Source of the DNA: Clostridia bacterium
GTDB lineage: Bacteria; Bacillota; Clostridia; Lachnospirales; Lachnospiraceae
Reading direction: 5' to 3'
Length of the DNA: 64,000 nt
Assembly (NCBI GenBank): GCA_910575245.1
Contig: CAJTEN010000022.1
Location: forward strand, 24,122 to 88,121
Part shown: positions 52,981 through 62,271 of the stretch, piece by piece
Numbering within the stretch: the stretch's first letter is position 1
How the letters are laid out: each line of letters begins with the position of its first letter
Program-made: the position numbers and the translations under genes
The notes under the pieces: generated by a model
What the model was told of the DNA's origin: nothing
The model's input: only the letters and a program-made list of their open reading frames with translations
Database searches by the model: none

Positions 52981-54384
52981 TCAGCGCTCTATCAGGCGTT
53001 CTCTTTTCTGTACTCTGCATTTCAGATAGAGAATGGTGACCAGGAGAAACCATGCACCAAGAATATTGGTAAATTGTTGGGCGTAAAGCCTTTCTCCGGG
53101 CAGAGTAGCCAGAGTCTGCTGGAGAAAATCCAGAAGGCATCCGGAAACAAAGGAGACCAGAAATCCGTATACGCCGGAAAGGGCGGATAAGACAGAAAGC
53201 TGGACATCTCTTTTTCCCTCGTCCAGAAGTTCAAGCTGTACACCGAACAGGCCGATTCCGGCAAAACTCCATCCCAGCGCAGAGAATACGGTACCCAGGA
53301 TTACCATGGGATAGGCGTTGGAAGGGGTCGCCAGGGCAAAAAATATATGGTACAGGAAGATTCCTATCAGGGAATATTTGTAAAGAAAAGCCATCCCGTG
53401 TTTATCGCCCATTTTTCCCATAAGCGGGGTGATAGCGATGCGCAGCATATTTCCCAGAAAGCCGATGACCATGATAAAGGTGAAGGGCATTTTCAGTTCA
53501 ACCAACTGATAGCTGGTATTAAAGGGCGAAGCACAATAGAATGAAGTCTGCCAGAGAAGCGTTAAGGTAAACGCCATCCTGAAGTCGGCTTTTCCAAAGG
53601 CTTCTATCATTTCCGCGATAAGATTTCCGCTGTGTGATACCTCTTCTCTCGGGTATTTATATTTCAGCTTGCCGTGGATTTCCTTTCCCTCGTTATTTAT
53701 TCTGCCCTGGCGGGGTTCCTTCATACAACTGAAAGCCCAGGCATTTAAGATGACCAGGATCAGGATCATGCTTCCGTTAAGCATAAATCCTGCATGCTGC
53801 CGCTCTCCGGCAGTGGCATCCATGATCATTCCCGACAGCAGCATCATGGTAACCGTGACAAAGACGCAGACTGCATCTTTTCTGGAAAAATAATTGCCCC
53901 TCAGTCGGGTGGGAACCAGGGAAGCGATCCAGTCCTGTGTGGCAGGAGTCCCTATTTGTGCGCATATCTGCGCAACGAAATAGCCTGTAATTACCAATAG
54001 CTGACAGGTGCTGTCCGATACCGGAAGCAGCGGGATAAAGAAAATAAGAGCCAGATAAAGCTTCTGCAAGGTCATAAGGCAGACGAACAATTTTCTCTTA
54101 TGCAGATGGCTGACCTTTCTCATGGTAAAGAGCTGGAAAATGGCAGCCAGACTGGCAACGGAAGTCAAAACTCCCGCCTGTGCATCGGAAAAACCTACTG
54201 ATAGCATAAGAGAGACCAGAAAGGTTCCGCCCGCAAGCTGAGCGATGGTCTGAGCGGCTGCGTCGCCTACTATGTAGCGTCTGCGGCTTTTTTCGTAGTC
54301 TGCCTCATTTTCTGGCAGCGCCATAAAGTATATTCTTCGAAAACGCCCTAAAAACCAGTGCATATCGAGCAAGAGCCTTTCCAT
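52981..54384 (-). CDS. MFS transporter
   Basis: The 467-residue protein has about 12 membrane helices in two halves separated by a charged loop near residues 220-250 (NNEGKEIHGKLKYKYPREE). The loop between helices 2 and 3 has MRKVSHLHKRKLF. An RLRGNYFSRKDAV segment fits the MFS loop between helices 4 and 5. The substrate is unknown; this clade is often annotated as sugar or drug transporter. It precedes no obvious partner gene. Confidence 0.8.
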   Translation of the reverse strand: MERLLLDMHWFLGRFRRIYFMALPENEADYEKSRRRYIVGDAAAQTIAQLAGGTFLVSLMLSVGFSDAQAGVLTSVASLAAIFQLFTMRKVSHLHKRKLFVCLMTLQKLYLALIFFIPLLPVSDSTCQLLVITGYFVAQICAQIGTPATQDWIASLVPTRLRGNYFSRKDAVCVFVTVTMMLLSGMIMDATAGERQHAGFMLNGSMILILVILNAWAFSCMKEPRQGRINNEGKEIHGKLKYKYPREEVSHSGNLIAEMIEAFGKADFRMAFTLTLLWQTSFYCASPFNTSYQLVELKMPFTFIMVIGFLGNMLRIAITPLMGKMGDKHGMAFLYKYSLIGIFLYHIFFALATPSNAYPMVILGTVFSALGWSFAGIGLFGVQLELLDEGKRDVQLSVLSALSGVYGFLVSFVSGCLLDFLQQTLATLPGERLYAQQFTNILGAWFLLVTILYLKCRVQKRERLIER

Positions 54385-54591
54385 GATAGTACCTTACCTT
54401 TCCCAGGAGTGAATCCCTGTAACATAGTTTCTCGCATAACAGCCCAGATACTTTCAGAGCCTTTTCTTTGGCAGGGCCGGCACAGAAACGTGCAGACCTG
54501 CCTGAACTGTTACCTTCTGGCATCATGCTATAATAGAATCCCTGAATTAGAAATGTATTTTCTTATTCAAACGAATGTGTTTTTTTGCACT

Positions 54592-54621
54592 TTACTATGA
54601 GCGGCACAGGCCGTGAATAGT
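54592..54621 (+). repeat. Empty target site of the 187-bp element (REP-like repeat)
   Basis: TTACTATGAGCGGC is followed by a 3-base variation and then GGCCGTGAATAGT. Around copy 1 of the 187-bp element the same sequence (23978-24003 and 24192-24205) is split by the insertion. It therefore shows the target before insertion. Confidence 0.65.
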
Positions 54622-54688
54622 TTCACGGACTGTTATGTACTCCAGAACATGGATCCGGATACAAATACACAAACTGTTTGTTTTGTGG

Positions 54689-54694
54689 TATAAT
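54689..54694 (+). promoter_or_regulatory. Extended -10 of the L,D-transpeptidase gene
   Basis: TATAAT (54689-54694) is preceded by TGG at the extended -10 position, 47 bp before the start codon. The -35 region is weak. Confidence 0.45.
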
Positions 54695-54740
54695 AGAATA
54701 ACAGCTTTTTGCTGGATTTATGTTGCGCAGGAGTATACGA

Positions 54741-56381
54741 ATGAAAAAGCAGAATAAAAAGAAAAAAGTAATAAAAGGCAGGAAGCAGGGCAATGGGAAA
54801 GGAAAAAGTTTGATTTTATCATCGATCATCCTTGTGCCTGTCTTTTGTTTATTGGCGGTTTATGCGGCGGGAGTCAGTCATTACCGGAATCGATTCTTAA
54901 GTGGTACGGTAATTGACCAGGTGGATGTGTCTGGAATGACGATACCGGAAGTAGAGGAACAGATCGGGAAGTATTCCCTTCGGGTGATCGAACGCCAGGC
55001 TGACGGTCCGACCCTGGAGGAGGAAATATCAGGAAGTGATATTGGGATTTCTTATGGTTCCACCGTGCCGCTGCAGAATATTATACAAGGACAGAAACGG
55101 TTTCTATGGTTCTTAAAACAGGACACAGTTTACGAAACAGAGGCTGTGTATTCCTATGAGGAAGCGGCTTTGGTAGAAAGAGTCGGTGAATTACGGGGAT
55201 TTCAGGAGGAATTTATCAAGGAGCCGACGGATGCATACATAGCGGATTATGTTCCGGGAAGCGGATTTGAACTGGTAGCTGAGAGCCAGGGAAATCGTCT
55301 GAACCGGAATAAAACAATAGAGGTGATCAAGGCGGCTGTGGACAGACTGGATGAGAGGGTTGATCTGGATGAGGCCGGCTGCTATGAAGAACCCCGGGTT
55401 ACTTCGGAAGATGCTGGACTACAGGATATTTATGCCAGGCTTCAGAATTATGTGAATGTGGTCATTACTTATCCTTTTGGATCGGAAAAGGAAGTGCTGG
55501 ATGGGAATACAATAGTGAGCTGGATCACGGTGGATGGAGAGCGGGTGACGTTTGACCAGACAATGGCGAAGGAGTATGTGGCTTCTCTTCGGAAAAAGTA
55601 TGACACTATTTTCCGGCCAAGGAAATTCCAGACCAGCTATGGAACGGAAGTGCTGATCGATCAGGGAGATTATGGCTGGTGGATGGATACCGAGCAGGAG
55701 ACGGAAGAACTGATCAGGATGCTGGAACAGGGAAAGAGCGGAGAGCGGGTGCCTGTTTACAGACAGAAGGCGGCTTCCTTTGATACGCCGGATTATGGCA
55801 ATACCTATGTGGAAATCAATCTGACGGCTCAGCATTTGTTTTTCTATCAGGATGGGGAATGTATCCTGGAGTCGGATTTCGTGTCCGGCAATCCATCCAG
55901 AGGAAATGCCACGCCGGCAGGAATCTATGGAATCACTTATAAAGAGCGGGATGCTACATTAAAGGGAGAGAATTACAGAACGCCGGTTTCCTATTGGATG
56001 CCTTTTAATAATAATGTGGGTATGCATGATGCCGCATGGAGAAATGAATTCGGGGGTAATATCTATCTGACGAATGGATCCCATGGCTGCATCAATCTGC
56101 CCTATTCCATTGCGCAGGAAATCTACGGCTATGTGGAAAAGGATACACCGGTCATCTGCTATTATTTACCGGGAACAGAACCGGTGCCGTTGGAAGATGT
56201 GCCAGGGGAGCCGGGGGCAGAGCAGCCGGAAGGCGCTACGGTGAATCCTGAGACAGGACAGCCGGAAGGAACAGCGGTTGACCCGGGAGTGACACAGCCG
56301 GAGGGAACAGCGACAGCTCCCGAAGTGATACAGCCGGAAGGAAGTACCGCAGAACCTGAAGCGGCACAACCGTCTCCCTGA
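54741..56381 (+). CDS. L,D-transpeptidase (YkuD) with peptidoglycan-binding region
   Basis: The protein has a basic cytoplasmic head, one membrane anchor (ILSSIILVPVFCLLAVYAAGV), then two repeats of the PG_binding_4 type (about residues 60-300). The YkuD catalytic domain follows, with the cysteine motif GSHGCINLPYSIAQEIY and HDAAWRN upstream. It cross-links peptidoglycan stems by 3-3 bonds or attaches proteins outside the membrane. The C-terminal 50 residues are a Pro/Glu/Gly repeat (QPEG units) that probably spans the wall. I start it at 54741 behind GGAG. Confidence 0.93.
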   Translation: MKKQNKKKKVIKGRKQGNGKGKSLILSSIILVPVFCLLAVYAAGVSHYRNRFLSGTVIDQVDVSGMTIPEVEEQIGKYSLRVIERQADGPTLEEEISGSDIGISYGSTVPLQNIIQGQKRFLWFLKQDTVYETEAVYSYEEAALVERVGELRGFQEEFIKEPTDAYIADYVPGSGFELVAESQGNRLNRNKTIEVIKAAVDRLDERVDLDEAGCYEEPRVTSEDAGLQDIYARLQNYVNVVITYPFGSEKEVLDGNTIVSWITVDGERVTFDQTMAKEYVASLRKKYDTIFRPRKFQTSYGTEVLIDQGDYGWWMDTEQETEELIRMLEQGKSGERVPVYRQKAASFDTPDYGNTYVEINLTAQHLFFYQDGECILESDFVSGNPSRGNATPAGIYGITYKERDATLKGENYRTPVSYWMPFNNNVGMHDAAWRNEFGGNIYLTNGSHGCINLPYSIAQEIYGYVEKDTPVICYYLPGTEPVPLEDVPGEPGAEQPEGATVNPETGQPEGTAVDPGVTQPEGTATAPEVIQPEGSTAEPEAAQPSP

Positions 56382-56403
56382 GATATTTTGCAGATTTGTA
56401 AAA

Positions 56404-56452
56404 AGGTGTAAAACCTCCGGGCATTCAATAGAATGCAGGAGATTTTACACCT
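56404..56452 (+). terminator. L,D-transpeptidase terminator
   Basis: AGGTGTAAAA pairs with TTTTACACCT, extended inward by CTCC/GGAG and GCATTC/GAATGC, giving a strong stem over 49 bp. The tail is not T-rich. It could also end the convergent coiled-coil gene. Confidence 0.75.
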
Positions 56453-56490
56453 GATTCATTTATGGGGCATACCGAAACGGCTATGTAATT

Positions 56491-56883
56491 CTAGTGCGGA
56501 ACAAGTTCGTTTATCTTGAGAATTTCAATTACTGTTTCCATCTCATCCTGGAGCTTATGAACTGATTTCGTAATATCTTTTTCAAAGCATTTGAATTCGA
56601 GATAAAAATCGTCCAGCCGCTCATCAATTTTATCCAGCCGCTCATCAATTTTATCCAGCCGCTCATCAACTTTATCCAGCCGCTCATCAACTTTATCCAG
56701 CCGCTCATCAACTTTATCCAGCCGCTCATCAATTTTATTCAGTCGCTTATCAACTTTATCCAGCCGGGTGTAAAGCGGCTGCAGCTTGTTGTCCAGCACA
56801 CAGTCCAGCTTTTGCTCTAATTGTTCATCCAGTTTCTGATCCATCATGTCAGATATGGCTTGTAATAATTGTTCGTTGCTCAT
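56491..56883 (-). CDS. Coiled-coil protein with heptad repeat array
   Basis: The 130-residue protein is a predicted long coiled coil. The middle has repeated 7-residue units RLDKVDE/RLDKIDE, encoded by a 21-bp tandem repeat. N- and C-terminal parts are also helical (DQKLDEQLEQKLDCVLDNKL; KLQDEMETVIEILKINELV). There is no membrane segment, and no function is known; similar proteins are annotated as hypothetical in Clostridia and phages. I start it at 56883 behind AGGAGG; a longer frame lacks a ribosome binding site. The repeat copy number is likely to vary between strains. Confidence 0.75.
   Translation of the reverse strand: MSNEQLLQAISDMMDQKLDEQLEQKLDCVLDNKLQPLYTRLDKVDKRLNKIDERLDKVDERLDKVDERLDKVDERLDKIDERLDKIDERLDDFYLEFKCFEKDITKSVHKLQDEMETVIEILKINELVPH
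56620..56765 (-). repeat. 21-bp tandem repeat (VNTR) inside the coiled-coil gene
   Basis: About seven copies of a 21-bp unit, each coding RLDK(V/I)DE with one RLNKIDE variant, lie head to tail. Copies differ mainly at one third-position/valine-isoleucine site. The number of units is a multiple of whole heptads, so changes keep the frame. Confidence 0.85.
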
Positions 56884-57208
56884 CTGTCGGTACCTCCTGT
56901 ATCCTTTGTTACATATTGATCTGCTGTGTGTCATAGCCTCTTGTTTATCGGTGCTCCCATAAGATATTCATATAAGGGAGTCGATAAGTATATGACATGT
57001 CACAGATGTGATACCAGAACTTCAGATTCCCAGATATGCATGGGCTTATTATAGCACAGATGAGCAGAAGCTGTAAAGAAGGAATGGAGAAAATAAATGG
57101 TATACCGAAATGGATTAATCACGAATGCGCATTTGTTGTGTGAACGTGCCAATGTGTAGTGCCTTAAGATATCCGGCTCGCTGCGGGGCAATTCAGGATG
57201 GTGGGATC

Positions 57209-57901
57209 TTATTTCCGTGCGATGCGATGAAGCTGTGGCTTTAAGGTTATGTCTGATATAACAAGCCCGTCCCGCTGGGTTAAAACATATTCCACGGCGC
57301 AGGCTACTTCTTCCGGCAGAAGATAAGATTCCAATTCCTCACCTTCCTTAAAATCTGCATTCCGGTAGAGATTCGTCTGGGTCATATCCGGGGAAATGGT
57401 CACGACCCTCACGCCGTATTTTCTTGCTTCGTCGAACAGACTGCGGGAGAAGCTGGAAAGCCCTGCTTTGGTGGCGCCATAGGCACAGCCATGGGGATTT
57501 GAAGCGCTGGCGGTGACGGAGGAGATGTTGATTATATAGCCTCTGTTCTTTTTCAGCGTCCGCAGCAGCTGACAGGTGAGGATCATGGGCGCCTCAAGGT
57601 TTGTTCTCACCATTTGCCGGATCTTCCTGGCATTAAGTTCCTCATGCAGGCCATAATAAGCGGTGCCGGCATTGTTGACGAGTACCGATAAGTGATACTG
57701 TGCCGCAATTTTTTTTACGGTATCACACAGATTGTCCGTATCCAGTATGTCACAGACGATTGGATGAAAGTGATCCGACTCATGTGCCGGATCAAAATTT
57801 CTTCCGATTCCAAACACCTCATAGCCACGCCGGCAGAGCATTTTGCTGATTTCCAGACCAATACCGGAGGACGCTCCGGTGACGATTGCTGCATCATTCA
57901 T
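57209..57901 (-). CDS. Short-chain dehydrogenase/reductase
   Basis: The 230-residue SDR has the cofactor motif TGASSGIGLEISK, NNAG at NNAGTAYYG, and the catalytic Tyr and Lys in YGATKAG with Ser in NISSVTASA. Members oxidise or reduce small alcohols and ketones with NAD(P)H. The substrate is unknown. It overlaps the radical SAM gene by 4 bp, so it is the last gene of a tightly packed operon with the nucleosidase and SPL-like enzyme. Confidence 0.9.
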   Translation of the reverse strand: MNDAAIVTGASSGIGLEISKMLCRRGYEVFGIGRNFDPAHESDHFHPIVCDILDTDNLCDTVKKIAAQYHLSVLVNNAGTAYYGLHEELNARKIRQMVRTNLEAPMILTCQLLRTLKKNRGYIINISSVTASASNPHGCAYGATKAGLSSFSRSLFDEARKYGVRVVTISPDMTQTNLYRNADFKEGEELESYLLPEEVACAVEYVLTQRDGLVISDITLKPQLHRIARK

Positions 57902-58953
57902 GTCTTTTCCTCATTTTCCCATAGAAATATCTTGTCTTTTGGCAGTTTCTTTGTAAGGCTGTCTACCAGAAATCCTTCCATTTGATGGGTCAGTTCTCTG
58001 GAATAATGGTACACGCCGTTGTCGTTTTGATAAGGAAACTGTATTACGGCCGATTGAGGCTGGTTTTTTCTCATTTTCTTCAGATAATCCTGAGAGACGC
58101 GGAAGGTTCCCACGCTTACATTTTCAAGTTTATCCATATCGATTTCGGTAAATACCTGTCTGAGCATTTCTCCATATTGCTGCTCCCAGTTCTTACAATA
58201 GATCATAGGATCGAAACAGAGCCGCACCGGAAATCCTCTTCTGATCGCCTCTTTGACACTGGCAAGTCTCTGGTGCAGCGAAGGGGTTTTATGCTCACAG
58301 GCATCGATGACTGCCTGAGGCGACAGGGTGATCGCATAAATGACGCCGGGAATTGGAGTGTGCCTTTGCCAGAACAGAATGTCTGCAGCTTTGGTGCGGA
58401 TCTCAATCTTCAGAGGCATGGTTCCGGAATACATAAGACCGGACTGTTCCTTTGCAAAAGTGATCCACTCCTCCGTATATCCGGTAATCTGTTCCAGTGC
58501 CATCAGATCCGTATCATAAGAGATACAAAGGTACATGGGATGCTCTTTCAGATGGTGCCTGATCTTAGCAAAAATATCCTCCAGATTGACAAATATGACA
58601 ATATTTCCGGAAGGGTACATGCCTTTCAGATAACAGTATTCACAGTCATAAATGCAGTTCATGATACAGGAAGTATAATAGAAATTCTCGTTGCCGAAGT
58701 TCTGACAGACCGGTGCGCCTTCGTAGATCAAGCGGCCTTGTTTTGCAGCCAGAATCAGATTCTGTGACTGCTGCTGTAATATGTAATTCTGACCTTTCCG
58801 GCAGAATACGTCTTTGTAGTGGCCGATCAGGATGACATTTGCATCAGGGAACCTTTGCAGGATCCGCTTTGTACGTAAATGATCCTGCACTGCTTCTTCC
58901 ACATAAATATGAGAAAAAAAGGGATTATAATAGTCTTTTCTTAAGCTCTTCAA
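57898..58953 (-). CDS. splB: Spore photoproduct lyase-like radical SAM enzyme
   Basis: The 351-residue protein has the radical SAM [4Fe-4S] motif in NCIYDCEYCYLKG (CxxxCxxC, preceded by another Cys), the SPL-type N-terminal NPFFSHIYVEEAVQDH and IEIRTKAADI. Spore photoproduct lyase splits the UV lesion 5-thyminyl-5,6-dihydrothymine on germination. Length agrees with SplB. It is translationally coupled to both neighbours: it overlaps the nucleosidase gene by 29 bp and the SDR gene by 4 bp. The gene symbol rests on family resemblance. Confidence 0.85.
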   Translation of the reverse strand: MKSLRKDYYNPFFSHIYVEEAVQDHLRTKRILQRFPDANVILIGHYKDVFCRKGQNYILQQQSQNLILAAKQGRLIYEGAPVCQNFGNENFYYTSCIMNCIYDCEYCYLKGMYPSGNIVIFVNLEDIFAKIRHHLKEHPMYLCISYDTDLMALEQITGYTEEWITFAKEQSGLMYSGTMPLKIEIRTKAADILFWQRHTPIPGVIYAITLSPQAVIDACEHKTPSLHQRLASVKEAIRRGFPVRLCFDPMIYCKNWEQQYGEMLRQVFTEIDMDKLENVSVGTFRVSQDYLKKMRKNQPQSAVIQFPYQNDNGVYHYSRELTHQMEGFLVDSLTKKLPKDKIFLWENEEKT

Positions 58954-59869
58954 AACACTGTTTTCCTTCCCGCTTATCCCTGCAGGGTAGTTTTCCTTCC
59001 TGGTACATTGCTTTCAGAACAGAAGCATAGTCCACACCAGACAGAATACAATAGCGGATGTGCTGGCGGAGAGATTGTGCCATGGTTCTGGAGCAATGCA
59101 GGTCATCGCAAAGTTGCTCCAGTTCTTTCAGGAGGCTTTCCTTCTGAAAAGATTCCGGTTGATGTTCTGTATGAAGCGTTTCTTCCCGGTGCGTCTTTGC
59201 AAGAAGTTCATCCGGACAAGCTTCCTGAAGGATGGTCTGCAGGGATGCTATATAATCTGCTATGCTGTCCATGTTTCTGTGAATCAGATGTTCGATCTGC
59301 TCAGAAGTCACATGTTCAGGATTACCGTTATCGGATATTATTTTTAGGAAACTCATCTGATGGGGGCCGAAATAATAGGAGCCCGCCTGATAGACCGCCG
59401 CTGCCTCCATATCGTAGAGAAGAAATTCATCAGTCCTTGTCACGGCCGGAATGCTCTTCTCATATGGCCTGGCACCCGTAATGATCTGTGCCTCCGCAAA
59501 CCTGTGACGATATAGAAGGTCCGGATAAAAGGTCCGTCCGGTGACCTGTTCCCTGATTTTGCTGCACAGGAAAATCTGCCCTGTCCGACAGGGATTCCCT
59601 GCACTGTATGGCGTTTCACGTTCACTCAATATTTGTGCGCATATTCCTGTGTTCAGGAGAAAATCTCGCGGCCCTGTGCCATATTCTGTGCAAATACTGC
59701 TGACCGCTGCCGCCGACGGAACGGAGCCGGTTCCGCTTATGATTAGACACAGATTTGCTTCCCTGTTCAGGAACACTTGAAAACGGGTATGGGAACTATC
59801 CTTTTTCATTTGAAAACGAGTAATAAACGGGTGTGCTTCGGCGTACAATGCCGTTACGATATAAATCAT
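58925..59869 (-). CDS. Nucleoside phosphorylase-fold protein (MTA/SAH nucleosidase-like)
   Basis: The first about 200 residues have the phosphorylase-superfamily fold: IVTALYAEAHPF, LIISGTGSVPSAAAV, FLLNTGICAQ, and LYDMEAAAVYQAG, which matches the MEAAA motif of MTA/SAH nucleosidases. The last 110 residues are a separate helical region (KELEQLCDDLHCSRTMAQSLRQHI), not typical of the family. It cleaves an N-glycosidic bond in purine nucleosides if active. It heads the operon with the SPL-like gene; 5'-deoxyadenosine from radical SAM chemistry is a possible substrate. Confidence 0.75.
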   Translation of the reverse strand: MIYIVTALYAEAHPFITRFQMKKDSSHTRFQVFLNREANLCLIISGTGSVPSAAAVSSICTEYGTGPRDFLLNTGICAQILSERETPYSAGNPCRTGQIFLCSKIREQVTGRTFYPDLLYRHRFAEAQIITGARPYEKSIPAVTRTDEFLLYDMEAAAVYQAGSYYFGPHQMSFLKIISDNGNPEHVTSEQIEHLIHRNMDSIADYIASLQTILQEACPDELLAKTHREETLHTEHQPESFQKESLLKELEQLCDDLHCSRTMAQSLRQHIRYCILSGVDYASVLKAMYQEGKLPCRDKREGKQCFEELKKRLL

Positions 59870-60104
59870 AGTTTTATCTGTACAGCTCCTTCAGGAATCT
59901 GGATTCTATTAGCCTGATATAAATATAACCAAAATAGCCGATTCTTTCAAGAAGATCTGGTTGAAATAGCTGCGGATAAATGTTTACGGCAGGCTTTTTT
60001 GGATCCTGCTCATATAATATTCATATATGACAGAGCAGCTTATGCTTTACAGGATTACTGCATTGACTTGAAGCAATAATCTGCGGGCAGGAAGGGACAG
60101 GAGT

Positions 60105-61943
60105 ATGGATTCTCAGAAATTTGAAAATTTGTTGAATCTCGCACTGGATACGCCGATGACAGAGCGGGATAGATCACTGGAGTTGAATGTAGGTTTTGAT
60201 AAAGAGGACAATACCTGGGAACTTATCATCAAATACCATGGTGATCTGCGGGCGGGCATGTCTTCTTTTCTGGCATTGCCACAGGGGGAATCTATCAAGA
60301 TCGAGGAATTGATAGCAGGCTATGCTATTCTCACTGTTCCGGAACCTTTGATTGAGGCGCTGGCGGCAGTGGAGGAAATTGAATATATTGAGAAGCCGAA
60401 ACGGCTTTTCTTTGCAGATTTGGCGGGGAATACGGCTGCCTGTTATGCACCGGGCAGTCAGATATACAATAACCTGACTGGAAGAGGCGTGTTGATCGCC
60501 GTGATAGATTCCGGAATCAGCTACTGGAATCAGGACTTCCGGAACGAGGATGGAACGACCAGAATTCTGTACCTGTGGGATCAGGTACTGGGCAGAGAAT
60601 TTAACCGGGAACAAATCAACGAGGCACTTGCGGCAGGCAGCAGACTGCAGGCGGAGCAGATCGTTCCCAGCATCGATACGACAGGGCACGGGACGGCTGT
60701 GACAGGAATCGCAGCCGGAAACGGCGGCATGGGAGGAACGGCCTATGCCGGGATGGCCAGAGAGAGCGAGCTTCTGATCGTACGGCTTGGTACGCCGCGG
60801 GCGGCTTCTTTTCCAAGGACAACGGAGCTGATGAGGGCATTGACTTATACGGTTAATAAAGCGGTGGCATTAAAAATGCCGGTAGCAATCAACTTAAGTT
60901 TCGGTAATACTTATGGTGCACATAACGGAACGTCTCTGTTAGAGCGGTTTCTGGATAATGTATCGGAGATCGGAAGAAGTGTGATTTGCGTAGGCAGCGG
61001 TAACGAAGGGGCATCGGGCGGCCATGTGGGCGGCAGCGTGGCAGTGACGGGACGCAGCAATGGTGAAAGAACAGCAGAGGGGAATGTGGGTGTGGTTGGA
61101 TTGACCGGAAGGATTGGCCAATCTGACAGGAATGTCAGTGAGAATTTGACACGTGTGGAACTAACGGTTGGAGATTATGAAACAGGCTTGAATGTGCAGC
61201 TCTGGAAGGAATATACTGACCGATATAGGGTAACACTGGCATCGCCGCAGGGAAATTATTTTGTTGTGGATACTGACCGATCAGGTCGACAGATTTACCG
61301 GTTTGGCGAGACCGAAATTCTTGTGTATAATGGAGAACCTGCGCCTTATCTGACCAGCCAGGAGATTTATTTTGATTTTTTGCCTGCAGGGAACGGCAGA
61401 TATCTGGACAGCGGCGTGTGGACATTCCTTTTAGAGCCTGTGGAGACCATTACAGGCAACTATACCTTCTATCTGCCCTCTGGTACGGCCAGAAGCGAGA
61501 AGACAAGATTTGTGCGGCCAACGCCGGATGTGACGCTGACCATACCCTCCACAGCCTCCAAGGTAGTCACGGTAGGTGCCTATGATCCGGTCTATGAGGC
61601 TTATGCGGATTTCTCGGGAAGAGGCTATCTGTATCAGGAGCAGGTCAACAGCCGCACCTCGGATTCTTTTATAAAGCCGGATCTGGTGGCGCCTGGGGTG
61701 GGTGTGATGGCGCCGGACAGAAATGGGGGATATGCGGTTGTTACGGGAACTTCTTTTGCGGCGCCTTTTGTGACAGGGGCAGCGGCGCTTCTGATGCAGT
61801 GGGGGATTGTTATGGGGAATGATCCGTATCTGTATGGGGAGAAGGTGAAGGCATATCTGAGGAAAGGTGCGAAGCCGATCAGGGGGGAGACGGAGTATCC
61901 GAATGAGAGGGTGGGGGATTATGATATTATAGTGCTAAGTTAG
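60105..61943 (+). CDS. S8 subtilisin-like peptidase (Csp-like)
   Basis: The 612-residue protein has no signal peptide, an N-terminal prodomain-like region (residues 1-100), and the subtilase triad: Asp135 in VIDSGI, His195 in TGHGTAV and Ser550 in GTSFAAPFV. A large insertion domain lies between the His and Ser parts, as in the Csp proteases of Clostridia, which activate the cortex-lytic enzyme SleC during germination. Without the SleC gene nearby the role is only suggested. It is monocistronic, divergent from the nucleosidase operon. Confidence 0.85.
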   Translation: MDSQKFENLLNLALDTPMTERDRSLELNVGFDKEDNTWELIIKYHGDLRAGMSSFLALPQGESIKIEELIAGYAILTVPEPLIEALAAVEEIEYIEKPKRLFFADLAGNTAACYAPGSQIYNNLTGRGVLIAVIDSGISYWNQDFRNEDGTTRILYLWDQVLGREFNREQINEALAAGSRLQAEQIVPSIDTTGHGTAVTGIAAGNGGMGGTAYAGMARESELLIVRLGTPRAASFPRTTELMRALTYTVNKAVALKMPVAINLSFGNTYGAHNGTSLLERFLDNVSEIGRSVICVGSGNEGASGGHVGGSVAVTGRSNGERTAEGNVGVVGLTGRIGQSDRNVSENLTRVELTVGDYETGLNVQLWKEYTDRYRVTLASPQGNYFVVDTDRSGRQIYRFGETEILVYNGEPAPYLTSQEIYFDFLPAGNGRYLDSGVWTFLLEPVETITGNYTFYLPSGTARSEKTRFVRPTPDVTLTIPSTASKVVTVGAYDPVYEAYADFSGRGYLYQEQVNSRTSDSFIKPDLVAPGVGVMAPDRNGGYAVVTGTSFAAPFVTGAAALLMQWGIVMGNDPYLYGEKVKAYLRKGAKPIRGETEYPNERVGDYDIIVLS

Positions 61944-62174
61944 CAGGGAGCCAGTAAAATCAAGGTGTTCCGCTGATTTAGTCCAAATATTTTTACGCTG
62001 CGAAAGCAGCAAAAAAAGGATTGGGACAGGCCTGTTTTTAATCTTGTAACTGCAAATTTGATGACTTGACACTAAATTACCACAAGGCTGTCAGGTATGG
62101 GACAAGTACGTTTTAAGGAGGTGCAGGGGAGCGTTTTGCCCGGAAGTGTTTTTTATAAAGAAGAAATTATATTT

Positions 62175-62216
62175 GGGACTAAGTTTGTTAATTGTTAGCT
62201 GACTTAGTCCCTTTTT
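62175..62216 (+). terminator. Rho-independent terminator
   Basis: GGGACTAAGT (62175-62184) pairs with ACTTAGTCCC (62202-62211), followed by TTTTT. It separates the subtilase from the mobile-element genes that follow. No gene is seen in 61944-62271. Confidence 0.85.
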
Positions 62217-62271
62217 GTATCTAATAACGATGCGCGAAGTGTGTCGGTGTTTAGTAAGAGGAGGATATGCT

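Noticed and set aside
56620..56765. Regularly spaced repeats, possible CRISPR array
   Set aside because: Units are 21 bp, directly abutting, without spacers, and encode a heptad in frame; no cas genes are present.
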